Shown here: positions 1-11,963 of the stretch, in pieces | Numbering within the stretch: position 1 is the first letter of the stretch | How the letters are laid out: every line of letters begins with the position of its first letter | Source of the DNA: Neoceratodus forsteri | Lineage: Eukaryota > Chordata > Ceratodontiformes > Ceratodontidae | Assembly (NCBI GenBank): GCA_016271365.2 | Contig: CM057458.1 | Span: forward strand, 198,248,501-198,312,500 | Length of the DNA stretch: 64,000 nucleotides | Direction of reading: 5' to 3' | The notes under the pieces: model-generated | Told to the model about the DNA's origin: nothing | Database searches by the model: none | Seen by the model: only the letters and a program-made list of their open reading frames with translations | Position numbers and translations under genes: made by a program

Positions 1-180
1 CTGGAAGGTGAACTGCTACAAGAGAGGTTTGCAGGGAGTAAGCCAGGGACCACAACTTCATGGCGTCTGTGCACAAGGCCGTAGACCGAGTGCCTCCCTG
101 CTTGTTGATGTACCACATGGTGGTGGTGTTGTCTGTTCTGACTTGAGCCACCTTGTTCTGTACTGACTGAGAGAAAGCTT

Positions 181-449
181 TTAGGCCAGAAAAACTGCCC
201 TGAGCTCTAGGAGACTGATGTGGAGAAGGGATTCTTGGGGGGGGACAACAGCCCCTGGGCAGTGAGGGACCCCAGATGGGCTCCCCAGCCCAGGAGAGAA
301 GCATCCGTGGTAACGACCACTGAACAAGGCTGAGTAACAAAAGGAACACCTTGTCTTAAATTGTCCTGATCCTGCCACCATTGGAGGGCTTGGATCAAGG
401 TCAGAGTCACTGGGATCAGTTTGGTGATGAATCCTTCCTCTGAGACCAA
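181..449 (-). pseudogene. DIRS RNase H fragment of copy A
   Basis: The fragment follows the reverse transcriptase on the same strand. It holds the first catalytic Asp in a TTDASLLGWGAH context and the catalytic Glu in SLLELRAV, but the two lie in different frames, so there is a frameshift near 240. In the family this domain removes RNA from the hybrid made by reverse transcription. Homology to copy C continues leftward to base 1. Confidence 0.7.
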
Positions 450-611
450 AAAGCTCTCAGGTGGAACTGAATATCCCTCCTCTGGAATCTTGCTCCTTGG
501 AACACTGCTGCTGAAGCTGCCATGTGGCCCAAGAGCTGCAGGAAATGCCTTGCTGGTCGAGATACCTGACGGCAGAAAGAAGAAGCTAGTTCCATAAGAA
601 CCCTTGTCCTT

Positions 612-1298
612 TTATAGAGGAAGAAAGGCTCTTGCTCTGAGTGTGTCCAGTTCTGCCCCTATAAAGGTAAGAAGCTGGACCGGTTCAAGAACTGACTTGG
701 GAAGGTTGAGAAGAAATCCTAGAGAAGTGAGCACTTGCTGGGTCACTTGCAGGTGAGACTTGACTTGGTCTGGAGACTGACCCACTATTAGCCAATCGTC
801 CAGATATGGAAAAATGGAAATCTTTTGCCTTCTTAGAAAGGCAACTACTACTGCCAGGCACTTTGTGAAAACCCTTGGGGCTGAGGTCAGACCAAAGGGC
901 ATTGCTCTGAACCGATAATGGCCTGAGGGCAACTCGAACCTGAGGTACTTTCTGTGGGAGTACCTGATGGGAATGTGAAAGTAGGCATCTTTGAGGTCCA
1001 GGGAGGCTAGCCAGTCCCCTGGCATTATAGAAGAAAGGATTATTCCCAGAGTTACCATCTTGAACTTTGGTTTTAGCAGATGTTTGTCTAGATATCTTAG
1101 GTGGGGTCGCCACTCCCCTGTCTTTCTGGGGGTCAGGAAGTACCTGGAGTACAGTCCTTTACCCCAGTGTAGGGTAGGTACTCTCTCTATGGTTCTTAAA
1201 GCTAGGAGAGAAGAAACCTCTGCCTCTAGGGCAAGGGTTTCTTTGGAAATTTTTTGAAGCTGAGAACCAGTCCCTAGCTTACTACTTCCAGGACCCAC
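612..1298 (-). CDS. DIRS reverse transcriptase domain of copy A (partial)
   Basis: This open stretch of 228 codons carries the palm of a DIRS-type reverse transcriptase. It would copy element RNA into DNA. Visible motifs are motif A (SLDLKDAYFHIPI), motif B (MPFGLTSAPRVFTK) and the catalytic box FPYLDDWL, which has the YLDD form seen in DIRS rather than the FADD form of the LINEs in this window. The first Met is probably not the native start, because the N-terminal domain continues upstream in copies B to D. The frame stops right after the thumb region (RARAFLPL), and RNase H follows in fragments. Confidence 0.8.
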   Translation of the reverse strand: MGPGSSKLGTGSQLQKISKETLALEAEVSSLLALRTIERVPTLHWGKGLYSRYFLTPRKTGEWRPHLRYLDKHLLKPKFKMVTLGIILSSIMPGDWLASLDLKDAYFHIPIRYSHRKYLRFELPSGHYRFRAMPFGLTSAPRVFTKCLAVVVAFLRRQKISIFPYLDDWLIVGQSPDQVKSHLQVTQQVLTSLGFLLNLPKSVLEPVQLLTFIGAELDTLRARAFLPL

Positions 1299-1385
1299 TT
1301 GTCTGACGTAACAGACATCCAGTCCTGGACAAAGTAAGCCAGCCTGCCCCCTACTGGAATAGGAGAGTCGACCTGGGCAGGCCCA

Positions 1386-2990
1386 TCAGGGTGTCTGCTT
1401 GGCAGGGGCTTTAGGCTGAGGAGTGGATGCAGCTTTGCTCATCCCCGTTCTGCCTCTCCCTCTGAAGAACCCCCTATGAGAAAAGGAAGAAGAGGCCTGT
1501 ACTTGGTAAAAAGGCCTTTGAAAAGGCCTGCCCCTGCCTCTAGACTTCTGCCTTTGAGGAGCTGCCTGCCTTTCCTTGACCTGAGCACTCATGTAAGTGG
1601 TCCTGTACTCATCCATTTTCTTCATGTAATTCTCTGTCTGCTCCCCAAAATCCATGACCTTAGCCTGGGTGTCCTGCAAGAGGACAGTACATCTGAGCCA
1701 AGCCATCCTCCAAAGAGCCACAGATGTAGCCATGACTCTTGATGACACATCATTAGAGTCCACAGCAGCATGAAACTTAACCTTAGATGCCTCAATCCCA
1801 TCTGCAGCCACTGCCTCCAGCTCCTTGGCTAGCTTGGGGGAGGCCTGTTTAGCCAGTGCCAGTACAGTGTCCCACCTGGACTTCTGGTACCTAACTGTAT
1901 AGGCCATATAATTCGCCTGTCTGAGTCCCAAGGAAGATGCCATGTACTGCTTCTTTGCCATGGTATCAACCTTCCTAGAGTCCTTGTCTGGGGGGGTGAA
2001 GCCAAGGGAATATTTGCCTTATCACAGGCAGCAGCCTGCATTACCCCAACGTGGCTGAATTGGTGATATAAAAACTCTGTTTCTGAGCCTGAGAGTGTAT
2101 ACCTCTTGTCCATTCTTCTGTCCACAGGAGGTATAGAATTGGGAGACTTCAGAATTTTCTGTGTCTGTTTCCCAAAAGATTTGTGAAGGGGAACAGACAG
2201 TCTCCTGGACTCTGGGATGTCCATCATTTCTACATAATCAGGCTCCTCCTGATCCTCCATTGCCTCTTCCATAGGAAGCTGGAGGGTCTCAGCCACCTTT
2301 CTTTAGAACATAAAGTGGGAAGGGGACTCAGAAAGCCTAGGAGGGGATACACCTGAAGGTCTGTCGGGGGAGATGTCTGGTTCCACAGGCACATCTAGAC
2401 TTTCACCATCACCATCTTCCAACTCCCCTTCCTCCTCAAACTCCAGTTCATAAAATTCTTCCAAAGTATAATCGTGAACCGGCGGAACCAACCAAACCGA
2501 ACCCCTGCCAAAAGGTGCCAGATCGGTCGGAACCGGACGAAGCGATTCCACAATCCGAATCACTCTGGCTATTTCTTCGGCGGTCGAAACATGGACTTCT
2601 GGATCAGAACTGGAAAATTTTTCTTTACGCTTTCTTTTAGTCGGAACCAACCCCCTTGGGATCGGCTCTCCTTTTGCCCAAAGTAGTATCGCCCTGGTCA
2701 GAGGGCACTCCTTCTGGTTCGGTCAGAACCAAACTGGGCTGGCCATCCGGGTCAGCAGACTTCTCGGCCTCCTTTTCCCTTAGTCTACCTAATCTCTTTC
2801 CCAGGGTAGATTTGGGAAAATGTTTGCAAATTTGGCAGTCTGAATCGAGGTGGTCAGACCCCAGACAATAAGCACAGGTGGTGTGGGGATCGGCCTTAGC
2901 AAAGACCTCCCCACACTCACTACAGTGTTGAAACCCAGTGGGCCCGTTTTTTTTTCCCTTGGGTTTCTCAGACATGGCCAACCTAACCAA
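1386..2990 (-). pseudogene. DIRS ORF1 (Gag-like) of copy A, frameshifted
   Basis: ORF1 of DIRS elements is thought to be a nucleic-acid-binding structural protein. The N-terminal part (2,990-2,637) has a Cys/His module with spacing C-x2-C-x9-H-x2-C-x2-C-x4-H-x4-C-x2-C, then a charged Lys/Glu-rich region. The middle is strongly acidic (Glu/Asp runs near 2,400-2,460). The C-terminus (about 1,440-1,560) is rich in Arg-Gly and Phe, as in RNA-binding tails. Against copy C the frame shifts near 2,650, stops near 2,300 and shifts again near 1,960. The start is uncertain: a Met at 2,990 and another five codons later (before Ser-Glu-Lys) are both conserved in copy C. Confidence 0.75.
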
Positions 2991-3525
2991 ACTTACCCTT
3001 TTTTCGGCAACCGCCAGGCAAGACTCCCTTATCGGTTCCTAACCGTGTCACGAGTCTTAGAAAAAAACGTTTCAAAACTAGTTTTTTTTTTTTAGAACCG
3101 GTAACCACACACTAAAGTTAGATAAGAATTAAACAAATGATCAGTTTGGCCGAACCAATCCACACTTTTTACAAGTTCCACACAGAAACACAGTACAAAA
3201 CCTATATAGTACTCACGGTACCACAGACAGAGACTGAACCGACTATGCAGGAAACTTTTTCGGTAAGAAACCGACGAAAAAAACGACACTTACACTGACT
3301 TTCTAACCGAGCTGCAGGAGAAATCTGCGGAGCGACTGTTCAGTGAGGCGGAGTAAAGAATCTGACGGTTAGCGTTCAAAGGGAAACAGACAAAGACATC
3401 AACCGAGCTCGAGCTCAGCATTCTATGCTCTGCATAGACATGTTAACCCTTTGTTCTCCGGGGCGGTTTAAAGGCTGGGGCTAACTGCACTTGCCAGAAT
3501 ACAGCAAGACTTCAAATTGTTCGAA

Positions 3526-5611
3526 AAATGGTATGCTGTTCAAGTAAAGGGGGCAATCCCATGCATATGCCGTGCTGCAGCATGTTCAGTGGGAATGTGC
3601 CCCTCGCAGTCCAGTGCACTGCGGCCCACAGTTAGGCCACGAATAGCTGGCCTAACCCAGCCAGCCACCCACAGGCAGGCTGCAGATATGCACCCAGGTG
3701 CACAGCAGCCTGGCAGCCCCAGTGGACTAGAGATACCCCCTTTCCATCCCCAATCTAGCCAACTCCATCCCTGAAGAGCTCCATAGTGTAGGGTTCTCCC
3801 CAAGACCCGATCGCACCAGAGAAACCATGGTCCATATCCATAGTCTAGAGGACTCCCCCCCTCTGCCCCTGTACACAGACACCCTCACTCCCCCCATTCC
3901 CAACCTGTTGCAAAGACTAGTGCTGCCCTCCACACCCTGCCATGGCCAGCCATTGACTGCACTGAAACCGGGCTGGGGACCTGCACTCTGGAATGACCCA
4001 ACAGGCTGTACCATGCATTGGTGCACCACACCAGCTGCAGATCTACCAGTGTATGCAGCCGTGTGTATGCCCTGGGCAAAGTGAAGATGGAATTTACATA
4101 CCTCCAATGCATGCCTTGCCGATGCTGTATCTTCCTGCTGTCATACACTGCTGCAGGTCCACACTCTCCCCTGTTCCCCTGTGTAACATGCCACCTTTTG
4201 GACTGCTGAGGTATCCCGGGTGCCATGGAGTGCGGTATCCTGTAATGCCACTTGCAATGTATGCCTCAGGCTATGGATAGTTCATCTGCAGTTCTCCAAC
4301 TGTACAAATGAATGGGAGGTCTGCTGTAACATGCCCGTTTTGGGACCTGCGTGAGTGGGTACAGCACTGGCCATCACCCACACTGAGCAGTGCAATGGCA
4401 CTGGGATGATGGATCCACATGCGAATCCCACATGGGAGCGATTGGGGTTGGGGCTTGGGGGCTAGAGCTGCTCCGGTGCATTCATCCTCATGCCAACAAG
4501 AAAATGGGCTGGTAATGAGCTTGCATAAGGCTCCTTTGCACCCAGCATGCTCAATTAGTTAATTTACATTCCGGAGCTGAATATCGTCCATGGGGGCTGC
4601 GACACATACTGGTATATGCCACGCATTCCCCCCCTGGATGGTATTCAGTCACAGTCACCCTGGATGCACCTGACTTGGTGGCTGCCTGCACTGCGACTCC
4701 CATCAAGGGTCACATTTTCAACAGGAACGATGAAGCCCACCAGGATGAAGTGCACTGTCACGGGTTTACTGCACGACAAAAGGGATTAACTCCCTTTGAA
4801 ACTGCATTGTTTGCTGCAGTAACTCTACTGTAGAATTCTGCAATGCTGCGCTTCATCCTGGTGGGCTTCACTGTATGCACACCCCGTACTGGTGGCGCAT
4901 TCTCTTTGAATATTGTATTAGTGCCAACCAGTGCACCCTCTTTGTGCAATGCATCTCTCTGCTCATGCATCAACCTGGCACTTAATATACCCCCCCAGAT
5001 GTAAAATATTGTTTTTAGTGTGTTCTGATTTTACATAATGCAGCATAATATTGAGCAGATGTAGAACCCCACTGAAAATAAGATGCCATTTCTTCTGTGA
5101 ACTATCCAGGTTAAATATATAGCAATGAGTAGGCATATTCTAGGAAAACACACTGTAAAAATGTATAAAAGGAAGATCACATTGAAACTGCCTCTCCACA
5201 GATCTGCACTGTGCAAATTTATTAGAAATGATGGGTAAAAGCACCCCAAAAGCTCTCCACAGCCATAGCGGTGGCCATAAATTGTACCAAACGGGCATCT
5301 AAACTACATAAATTTAACTTTGAAAACAGTCCCCCATTCATTTCTATTGAAGCGAGCCCCGACGCTCTACAAAGAATGACATCACAAAACGAGCGAGCGT
5401 GGGGGTGGAACAGGGGCAGATCGAGGACTGAAGCGGTATCAGGAAGTGGAAGGAATCAGCATGGCTCAGCTCCACGGAGCCAAAATACAATCCCTTCCAT
5501 TTTGAAATAGGGGCTACTATAAAAAAAGAATATGGGTATCCTAGGACTTCTGCCCAGGTAAAGTTTACTGATGCTTCTTGGTGGCTCGCATAAAAAAGAC
5601 TGAGAAAACAG
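3526..5611. other. No gene recognised; contains a short inverted-repeat element
   Basis: There are only short unconvincing reading frames on both strands and no domain I recognise. The one clear structure is the inverted repeat at 4,731-4,870, listed separately. The sequence is probably old repeat or intergenic DNA. Confidence 0.5.
4731..4870. repeat. Foldback/MITE-like inverted repeat
   Basis: A perfect 20-bp inverted repeat lies at 4,731-4,750 and 4,851-4,870, separated by 100 bp. Weaker inner complementarity is present (a TTTACTGCA-type block and its complement). The form fits a small non-autonomous DNA element or a foldback repeat. I see no clear target duplication. Confidence 0.5.
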
Positions 5612-5615
5612 CTCT

Positions 5616-7130
5616 TTAAAAACACTGGTTAGTCCGGAAAGGCCTATTTAAAAAAAGATGAGTCTTTAGACCTCTCTTAAATGTCTCCACCGACGAGGCC
5701 TCCATTAGAGAGCTGGGAAGCAAGTTCCAGAGGGTTGGGCTGGCCACCTCAAATGTTTGGTCACCAGAGGTTTCAGCCTGGCCCTCGGAACCGCACGGAA
5801 GCCCCTGGTGGAGGAGAGGATGGAGCAGACCAGAGTGGCAGGGGTAAGGAGATCTGTCAGGTAGACAGGGTCTGAACCGTACATGGCCTTGTAGGTGAGC
5901 AAGCCCACCTTGAAGAAGATCCTCCACCTGATAGGTAGCCAGTGCAGATCTTGCAGGACCAAGGTCACATGACATGACCAAGACAGGCCCGTCAATAGCC
6001 TGGCCGCTGCATTCTGCACTAGCTGCAGCTGGTGGAGGGTCCCTCCAGAGACCCCGAAGTACAGGGCATTATAGTAGTCTAGGCTGGAAGCCACAAAGGC
6101 GTGATCTAGTGATAGCAGGTCCTCGGGTGGAACTAGGGGTTTAATCCGGATGACATTCCTTAAGTGGTAGAAACCACTTTGGACAATAGATGACACCTGG
6201 TATCAAGTGTCAATCTGTCATCTATGAAGACGCCCAGACTTCTCACTCTAGGGGAAGCCATCAACGAAGTGGTTCCCAGGACCAATCCTGTTGCCACTCT
6301 GGAGGCACTCCCATCAAGCCAGCAATCACCAGGACCTCCGTCTTGCTGGGATTTAGCCACAAGTTAGTTGGAGGCCAACCAGTCCTGAATTTCAGCCAGG
6401 CAGTTATTTAGCACTTCTGCGGCGTCATTTGTTCCAGGTGCATAAGACATGTATGACTAGGTATCATCTGTAAGCAGTGAAAACCCAAACTGTACGGTCT
6501 AATGAGCTCACCCAGGGGTAACATGTACACCGCGAACAGCATCGGTGACAGGATCAACCCCTGAGGACTCCACATGGCAGGAGCTTCAAGGGGAGAGGAG
6601 GATAAATTCCCCATCACCACCCGCTACTTCCTGCCGGAGAGACAGGACTCAAACTAGCTGATCACAGTACCGGCGAGTCCACAATATTCTCTAAGGTGAT
6701 CCAGAAGCACAAAGTGGTCCACAGTGTCAAATGCTGAGGAGAGAGAGAGAGAGAGAGATCGAGGAGAACGAGAACAGACCGGTTTCCTCTATCGCTCGTC
6801 CTGGTTAGTTTACACCCTGGCCAATAATGTTTCGATGCTGTGCCTAGCCCTGAAACTGGACTGGAATGGCTCGTAGATGTCATCGGCTGTGAGGTGTGCC
6901 TCGAGTTGCAGTGCCACTATTTTCTCAGCAACCTTCCCTAGAAATGGTAGGTTGGAGATAATCAGGACATCAGGGTCGAGTGATGGTTTCTTCAGGAGGG
7001 GTCTCACCAGTGCCTCCTTCAAGGTATCATGGAAGATTCCCTCTGAAAGTGTACACCAGATTATCCTGGTGAACACTGGCCCAACAGTCTCGGAGCATCC
7101 TACTAGGAGACAAGTCGGCGCTGGGTCCAA
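5616..7130 (-). pseudogene. L2-like LINE reverse transcriptase and C-terminal domain
   Basis: The order on the minus strand is an N-terminal RT block (7,130-6,810, with VRPLLKKPSLDP and FQSSFRARHSIET), the palm (6,620-6,408, with PQGLILSPMLFAVYMLPLGELIR in place of the usual GVPQGS), then the thumb and C-terminus (6,360-5,616). The Tyr/Phe-Ala-Asp-Asp box region near 6,450 is damaged: the frame gives HCLQMIP where related copies read an Asp-Asp motif. At least four frameshifts separate the blocks, so no active enzyme could be made. Confidence 0.75.
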
Positions 7131-7845
7131 TTCACAAAGTGAGACGCAGCTTCACGATCACCCCAACAACCTCAGACACCTCCACTGGCCTAAACTCCTC
7201 CTAGACAATAGGAGTGCCCATGTTCGTACCAGGCTGACCACTGCAGGGCAATTCTTGGCCCACTGGGGAGATCCCGGACCAGACAGAGGATAGCCTGACA
7301 GAGAAGCACTGAGCAAACTCATCGCAAAATGCAATTGGAAATTTTTTTTTGCTTCAGACAGACCGGATAAAATAGTCTGTCCACAGTCCGAAAAAGCTGA
7401 GCTGGTCTGTTTCTCCCTGTAGCAATCTCCCTGGTCAGGAACTATGCCTTCTAATGGTCAATTGCCCCTTGGTATTCACAGTAGTGAGCTCACAAGCCCA
7501 GTCTGTCCTCCTCAAAACGGGTCCTCCACCAGCAACGCTCCAACTTCCGACCTTTGATCTTCACCTCCTTGGGACCCCCATAGAACCATAGAGGTCTCGA
7601 GCAAGAAGATCTCGGTTGTGTACGAACCAATGTGATGGCATCCAGCACTTCGGAGACAGCCTTATTACAGGCAGCCTCTGCCTCACCCGTGCAAATCGCA
7701 CATGCAGTACCCACACCAGGTACGTCCACTACCGCCAAGAGTCTCTCTGGGGACAATCCCATCAAAGGGCGGTAGCTGACCATCTCTGCAGGGAGGGACT
7801 ATCGAGGGAGGCCCCAAACAAGAACTCTACCGTGTAATGATTGGA

Positions 7846-8531
7846 TCAAGCCACTTGATCAGTCTTGAGGTTCACAACTTCAAGCCCCAGTGAGAACACC
7901 AAGTCCGAAGTGTGGCCGTGGTGATGGGTCACAGAAGTAACTGCATGTAGCATGCCCAGTGATGGCATCAACTGGAGGAGGTCACATCCAAAATGTGAGG
8001 ACTTGTCATCGACCCAGGCACTGAAGTCCCCCAGAATTAACCATCTGGCGGACTCCAATACCCTGTTGAAGACGAAATCCTTGACCTCCTGCAGGAAATC
8101 TCTCTCTCTCTCTCCCCCACCTCTACAGGGTGATAAACAAGGAGAATCCTGTAACCTGCATCTAGACCCCCACACACCGCCATACATTCAAAGGATCAGG
8201 TAGAACCTACTGGTTGCATGGCAAAGTTAAGGCTGAATCTAAAGCAGATGGCCACACCCTCAACCCTGTGTTCCCTACTCGGGCAGTGCACCGTAGAGTA
8301 TCCGTCAGGGACAGTTGCCTCCAAAACTGGCCCGGCATCGTCTCCCAGCCAGGTCTCTGTAATGCAAGCCAGATCGACAGCTGAAATCACGTCTGCCATA
8401 AGTGCAGTCTTGTTCATCGACCTGGCATTGTACAGCACGGCCAGAAGGGGATTGATGGAGACTGCAGACCTACTGGCTACCTGCTCACTTGGTCCGGTGG
8501 GAACCCAGGGAATGGGCACTAAACTCGTCAA
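7846..8531 (-). pseudogene. L2-like LINE endonuclease domain, broken
   Basis: This is an apurinic-endonuclease-like domain of the type that nicks target DNA in LINE retrotransposition. It shows YNARSMNKT near the N-terminus, CITETWLGDD with the catalytic Glu, then LILGDFSAWVDD (the usual form is GDFN) and HTSDLVFS. The two halves (8,531-8,196 and 8,187-7,846) are split by a frameshift near 8,190. The gene continues into the reverse transcriptase at 5,616-7,130. Confidence 0.75.
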
Positions 8532-8800
8532 GCCTCTCTTCAGGCTCTATTTGGCCCCAGGGCTTCTCCTGTTTCTAACCACCCGATCTTGCTCACCTCC
8601 ACTATGCCAGCAGAACCCTGCCGCCAACCTCCACGCTAATGATACTGACCTCCCGGCAGCATCCTACTGCAGCAGCTGGTATAGGGAGATCAGTAAAGGG
8701 GTGGAGGTCGCACAGCAGGGATGCTGCATAGACAGTACAGAGAGGTCCATAACTCCGACACATCTTCCGGAAACAACCACTAATCACTAACCCTATTAAA

Positions 8801-9648
8801 AGTGGGAAAAAAATACACCAAAATCCTATGCCAACCTAGGAGATAGCATAAAACACAACCATTTTCCAAGATCTACACTACACATGCATCCCTACACAGT
8901 CATACCTTAAAAGACAAACAATTTTCCTATTCACACCCAATCACTCTCAAACACTAACTCCTTAATAGTAAAATCACAATTCAGTTGTTCTGATTTGGAA
9001 AGCAGACCTCCCACAGGTGTAAATTAAGTTTTTTTTATTTGAGTAAAAGCCCAAGTTTTAACCCATTAAAAGGACACAAACTTTGTTTGCATGTATTATT
9101 ATAATTGTAAACTTGCGCACATGTGCAGTCTGTTTAATAATCCCTGTTTGTTTTGTGTGTGTAGTTCTTATTTTTTTTAATAGTTCAATTTTTTTCCCTA
9201 TTTAGGGCCCCTTTTAATGCAGACTTTTTCCCCGCCCATTATTCCTTTTTTTTTTTTAAAGTTCCAGAATCCAGTGACATCAGTTTAACGGACGCACAGA
9301 GATCGAATATATACAACATTAGCAGGGACTTCAGATGGTATATTTCTGGGACTCTCAGCTGCCATATGCAAGTTACTCTGCACCACTAACATTAGGAAAG
9401 TGAAAGGCAGGAAACAAAGTCATGTGATGTCCCCTCTAATTTAAATATATATACACATACAAATGTAAAGAATGTATATATATATATATATATATATATA
9501 TGTTTCTGCACATCATTCTTATTAAAGTGAAAGTGTTTGTTTCAATCCCGAGTGCTAGAAATGGAATGTTGTTCCCTCACGACTACATCACTCCATGACC
9601 TACAGGCCCCCCCACCGACTGCGACCTGCAATAATTGTTATTTTAAAA
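8801..9648. other. AT-rich spacer, no gene recognised
   Basis: A+T-rich sequence with homopolymer T runs (for example near 9,250-9,262) and a TA microsatellite. No convincing coding frame was found. Confidence 0.5.
9473..9501. repeat. (TA)n microsatellite
   Basis: An uninterrupted TA dinucleotide run directly visible in the sequence. Confidence 0.9.
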
Positions 9649-9649
9649 A

Positions 9650-9765
9650 ACTTATCTGGTTGATCCTGACATTTTCTCATGGTGTTAGGAAAGAAGCAGT
9701 TTCACTTTTCATGCTGTAACTTAGTAGTATGACCAAGCACTATCTATACTGTAACATGTTTCAGG
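9650..9765 (+). repeat. Interspersed repeat, inverted partner of 15,440-15,545
   Basis: About 115 bp match the reverse complement of 15,440-15,545, including the blocks GAAGCAGTTTCACTTTTCAT and ACCAAGCACTATCTATACTG. The two copies flank the CR1/hAT nest in opposite orientation. The family is not recognised. Confidence 0.7.
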
Positions 9766-9825
9766 ACAAAAACAGAAACCAAACATTGTAAAACTAAAGT
9801 CATGGACTTTAGGTGAGCAGATTTA

Positions 9826-10465
9826 GTGGCAATGAAGGAAGGTCTTAAACAGAGACTCGCAAATATAGTTTGGGAGAGGGATGTTGAAGAATACTGGCCA
9901 CATCTTAAGGAAGCTATACTTCAGACTGCAAACCACTGCATAAAGAAGTTGAGCAAAGCAAAAAAGAGAAAATCACTGTGGTTTACTAAGGAAGTAGCCA
10001 CCAGGGTTAGGGAGAAAAGGGCTGCTTTCAGGAAGTACAAGAAAACAAGATCCGAAAAGGACCAGGAAGACTACAAAAAAAAAAAAAAGGCTACAAAAGC
10101 AAGGAAATCAGAACAGCAAAGGCAACAACAGAGGAGAGGATAGCCAGAGAGGTCAAAAAGGGAGACATAACCTTTTATAGATATATAAGTGAAAAAAGAT
10201 GACCACAGGGGGTATTGTCAAACTCATGAAGGAAGATGGAAAGATCACGGAGGAAGACAAGGACAAAGCGGAAATCCTAAACAGACATTTTAACCCCGTA
10301 TTCACAAAGGAGCAGGGTGGCTGTAGACCCACCATTACAGGAGACAATAAAGGTGGCAAAGGAGTATACTCAGGACCCTTTACAAAAGAGGAAGTCCTAA
10401 AGGAACTGGAGAAGCTCAATAAAACAAACCCAAAGGAGCAGACGAAATGCACCCTAGACTACTAA
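9826..10465 (+). pseudogene. CR1-like LINE linker between endonuclease and RT
   Basis: This lysine-rich linker is typical of CR1/L2 ORF2. It reads SLWFTKEVATRVREKRAAFRKYKKTRSEKDQEDYKKK, then, after a frame change near 10,145-10,199, PFTKEEVLKELEKLNKTNPK just before the reverse transcriptase. The poly-A-like run near 10,077-10,088 falls inside the coding text and probably caused the frame change. Confidence 0.7.
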
Positions 10466-11093
10466 GAAAACTAAGAGAGGAATTGGCAGCTCCACTGGCT
10501 GATCTTTTTAACTTATCATTTGAGCTGGGAGAAGTCTCAAAAGATTGGAGGATAGCCACAGTTATCCCTCTACACAAAAGCGGTAGCAAAGTAAGTGCGG
10601 GCAACTATAGACTGGTAAGCCTCACATCAATTGTAGGTAAAACAATGAAAACCCTTCTCAAGGAGAGGATTATATCCTTTCTCAAGGACAACAACAAATT
10701 AAACACTAAACCGCATGGCTTTACCACAGGGCAGTCACATCAAACCAATAACTTGACTTCTTTAACTGGATAACGAAAATAGTAGACCAGGAAGGTGTAG
10801 TAGATGTAGTATACCTAGATTTCAGCAAAGCCTTCGACTCAGTCCCACAAAGAAGGCTGCTAAACATATTAGACAGCATGGGAGTAGGACATCAGATAGT
10901 AAACTGGGTAAGGAGTTGGCTTACTGGTAGGACCCAGTGGGTATTAGTGAACCTCTCACTCTCAGAGGAAAGAGACGTAGCTAGTGGAGCACCACAGGGT
11001 TCAGTGCTTGGGCCAATCCTATTCAACATCTTCATTAGACAACACAAAGATAGCAAACTGGGTGGACACCCCCAGGAGTGGATTACTACCTAG
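10447..11093 (+). pseudogene. CR1-like LINE reverse transcriptase, catalytic box deleted
   Basis: The blocks HPRLLRKLREELAAPLADLF, DWRIATVIPLHKSGS and NYRLVSLTSIVGKTMKTLL come first. They are followed, in another frame, by YLDFSKAFDSVPQRRLLN (about 10,808-10,865) and GAPQGSVLGPILFNIFI. The Phe-Ala-Asp-Asp box that should follow is missing: text jumps from NIFI to an Asp-Asn-Thr-Lys remnant near 11,040. This implies a small internal deletion that removed the catalytic aspartates. Confidence 0.8.
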
Positions 11094-11963
11094 GAAATGA
11101 AAACCTGGAAGCCTCTAAACATGAAAGGGATCTGAGAATAATTATAACAGATGACCTAAAATGACCAAGTAATGCGAAAAAGCAGCACTGAGGGCAAATG
11201 GTATGTTGGGATGCATAAGCAGGGGGATTATCAGCAGGAAAAAGGTGGTCGTCCTTCCACTCTTATAGATCAATGGTGAGAGCACACTTGGAGTAGTGTA
11301 CAATTCTGGAGCCCACACCTCAAGAAGGATATTACCTAGATCTGTGCGGAATGGGAAAATTCTGAATCTGCGGAATTTCAACAAAATTTTGCAAAATACC
11401 GTGAAATTTCACAGAATTTTTAACATTTAGTTATAACAACAACAATCGTTTAAGCTAGAACTCTGAAATTTGGAATATATATTCTTTGGTTCAATGGCCA
11501 CAAACTTGCCAAACATCATGTAATTTGGTGTGACAGTTTCAAAATGATAGGTGCTTAAATGATGTAATTTTATTGTTTGTGTGAAATTTCATGAACATTT
11601 TTTATCTGCGTATACCTTAATTATCTATTGGGTCAGGGATCTTAAATTTGGCATGATTTCTTGATGATAGGTGTTCTAACAATGTGTCAGATTTCATGAC
11701 AATATGATGCATCGTCTCAAAATTATACGTGCTCAAAATCTGTCATTTTAGTTTTTCAGGAAATTTCATGAAAAATGTCATCTGCACATAACTCAGGCAC
11801 TTTTGGAGCTAGACGTGTAAATTAGTACGGATAATCTTTTTGTAATGCTTATAGAAGGATCTAAATATGGAGAGAATTAGAGATTTTTAAGTTACAGGGG
11901 TTCAAAACTTTACTACGTAAATATCTGCAAAACTTTGTGAACTATCAAAAATGCGGATGTTGG

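Larger units (their letters stand above)
1..3525 (-). mobile_element. DIRS-like retrotransposon copy A, 5' part (cut by window edge)
   Basis: The stretch aligns along its length with copy C (about 42,014-45,609). Reading down the minus strand come the 5' inverted terminal repeat (ITR), ORF1, reverse transcriptase and the start of RNase H. The tyrosine recombinase and the 3' ITR would lie left of position 1. The outer end is set by homology to copy C: the shared terminal block (about 3,430-3,520) runs into GAA at 3,523-3,525, the same trinucleotide that ends copy C at 45,607-45,609. Sequence left of that trinucleotide is shared and sequence right of it is not. The reading frames are broken in several places, so this copy is not autonomous. 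Confidence 0.85.
5612..8800 (-). mobile_element. L2-like LINE, ORF2 region, decayed
   Basis: The minus strand reads endonuclease (8,531-7,846), linker, reverse transcriptase (7,130-6,160) and C-terminal domain (6,196-5,616). The C-terminal segment has the phrases LDYYNALYFG and LVQNAAARLLTG, which are typical of the L2 clade of the Jockey superfamily. The frame is broken many times. A second copy of the same family lies at 25,085-27,310. There is no poly-A tail, and the 3' edge near 5,612 is approximate. Confidence 0.8.

Noticed and set aside
612..1298. Possible retroviral or hepadnaviral polymerase because of the YLDD box
   Set aside because: Neighbouring RNase H, tyrosine recombinase, ITRs and ICR show DIRS. 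No long terminal repeats, DDE integrase or envelope gene are present.
3517..4280. Several overlapping open frames of 85-126 codons
   Set aside because: They occur on both strands at the same place with no recognisable motif or splice context, and are expected by chance in sequence of this composition.
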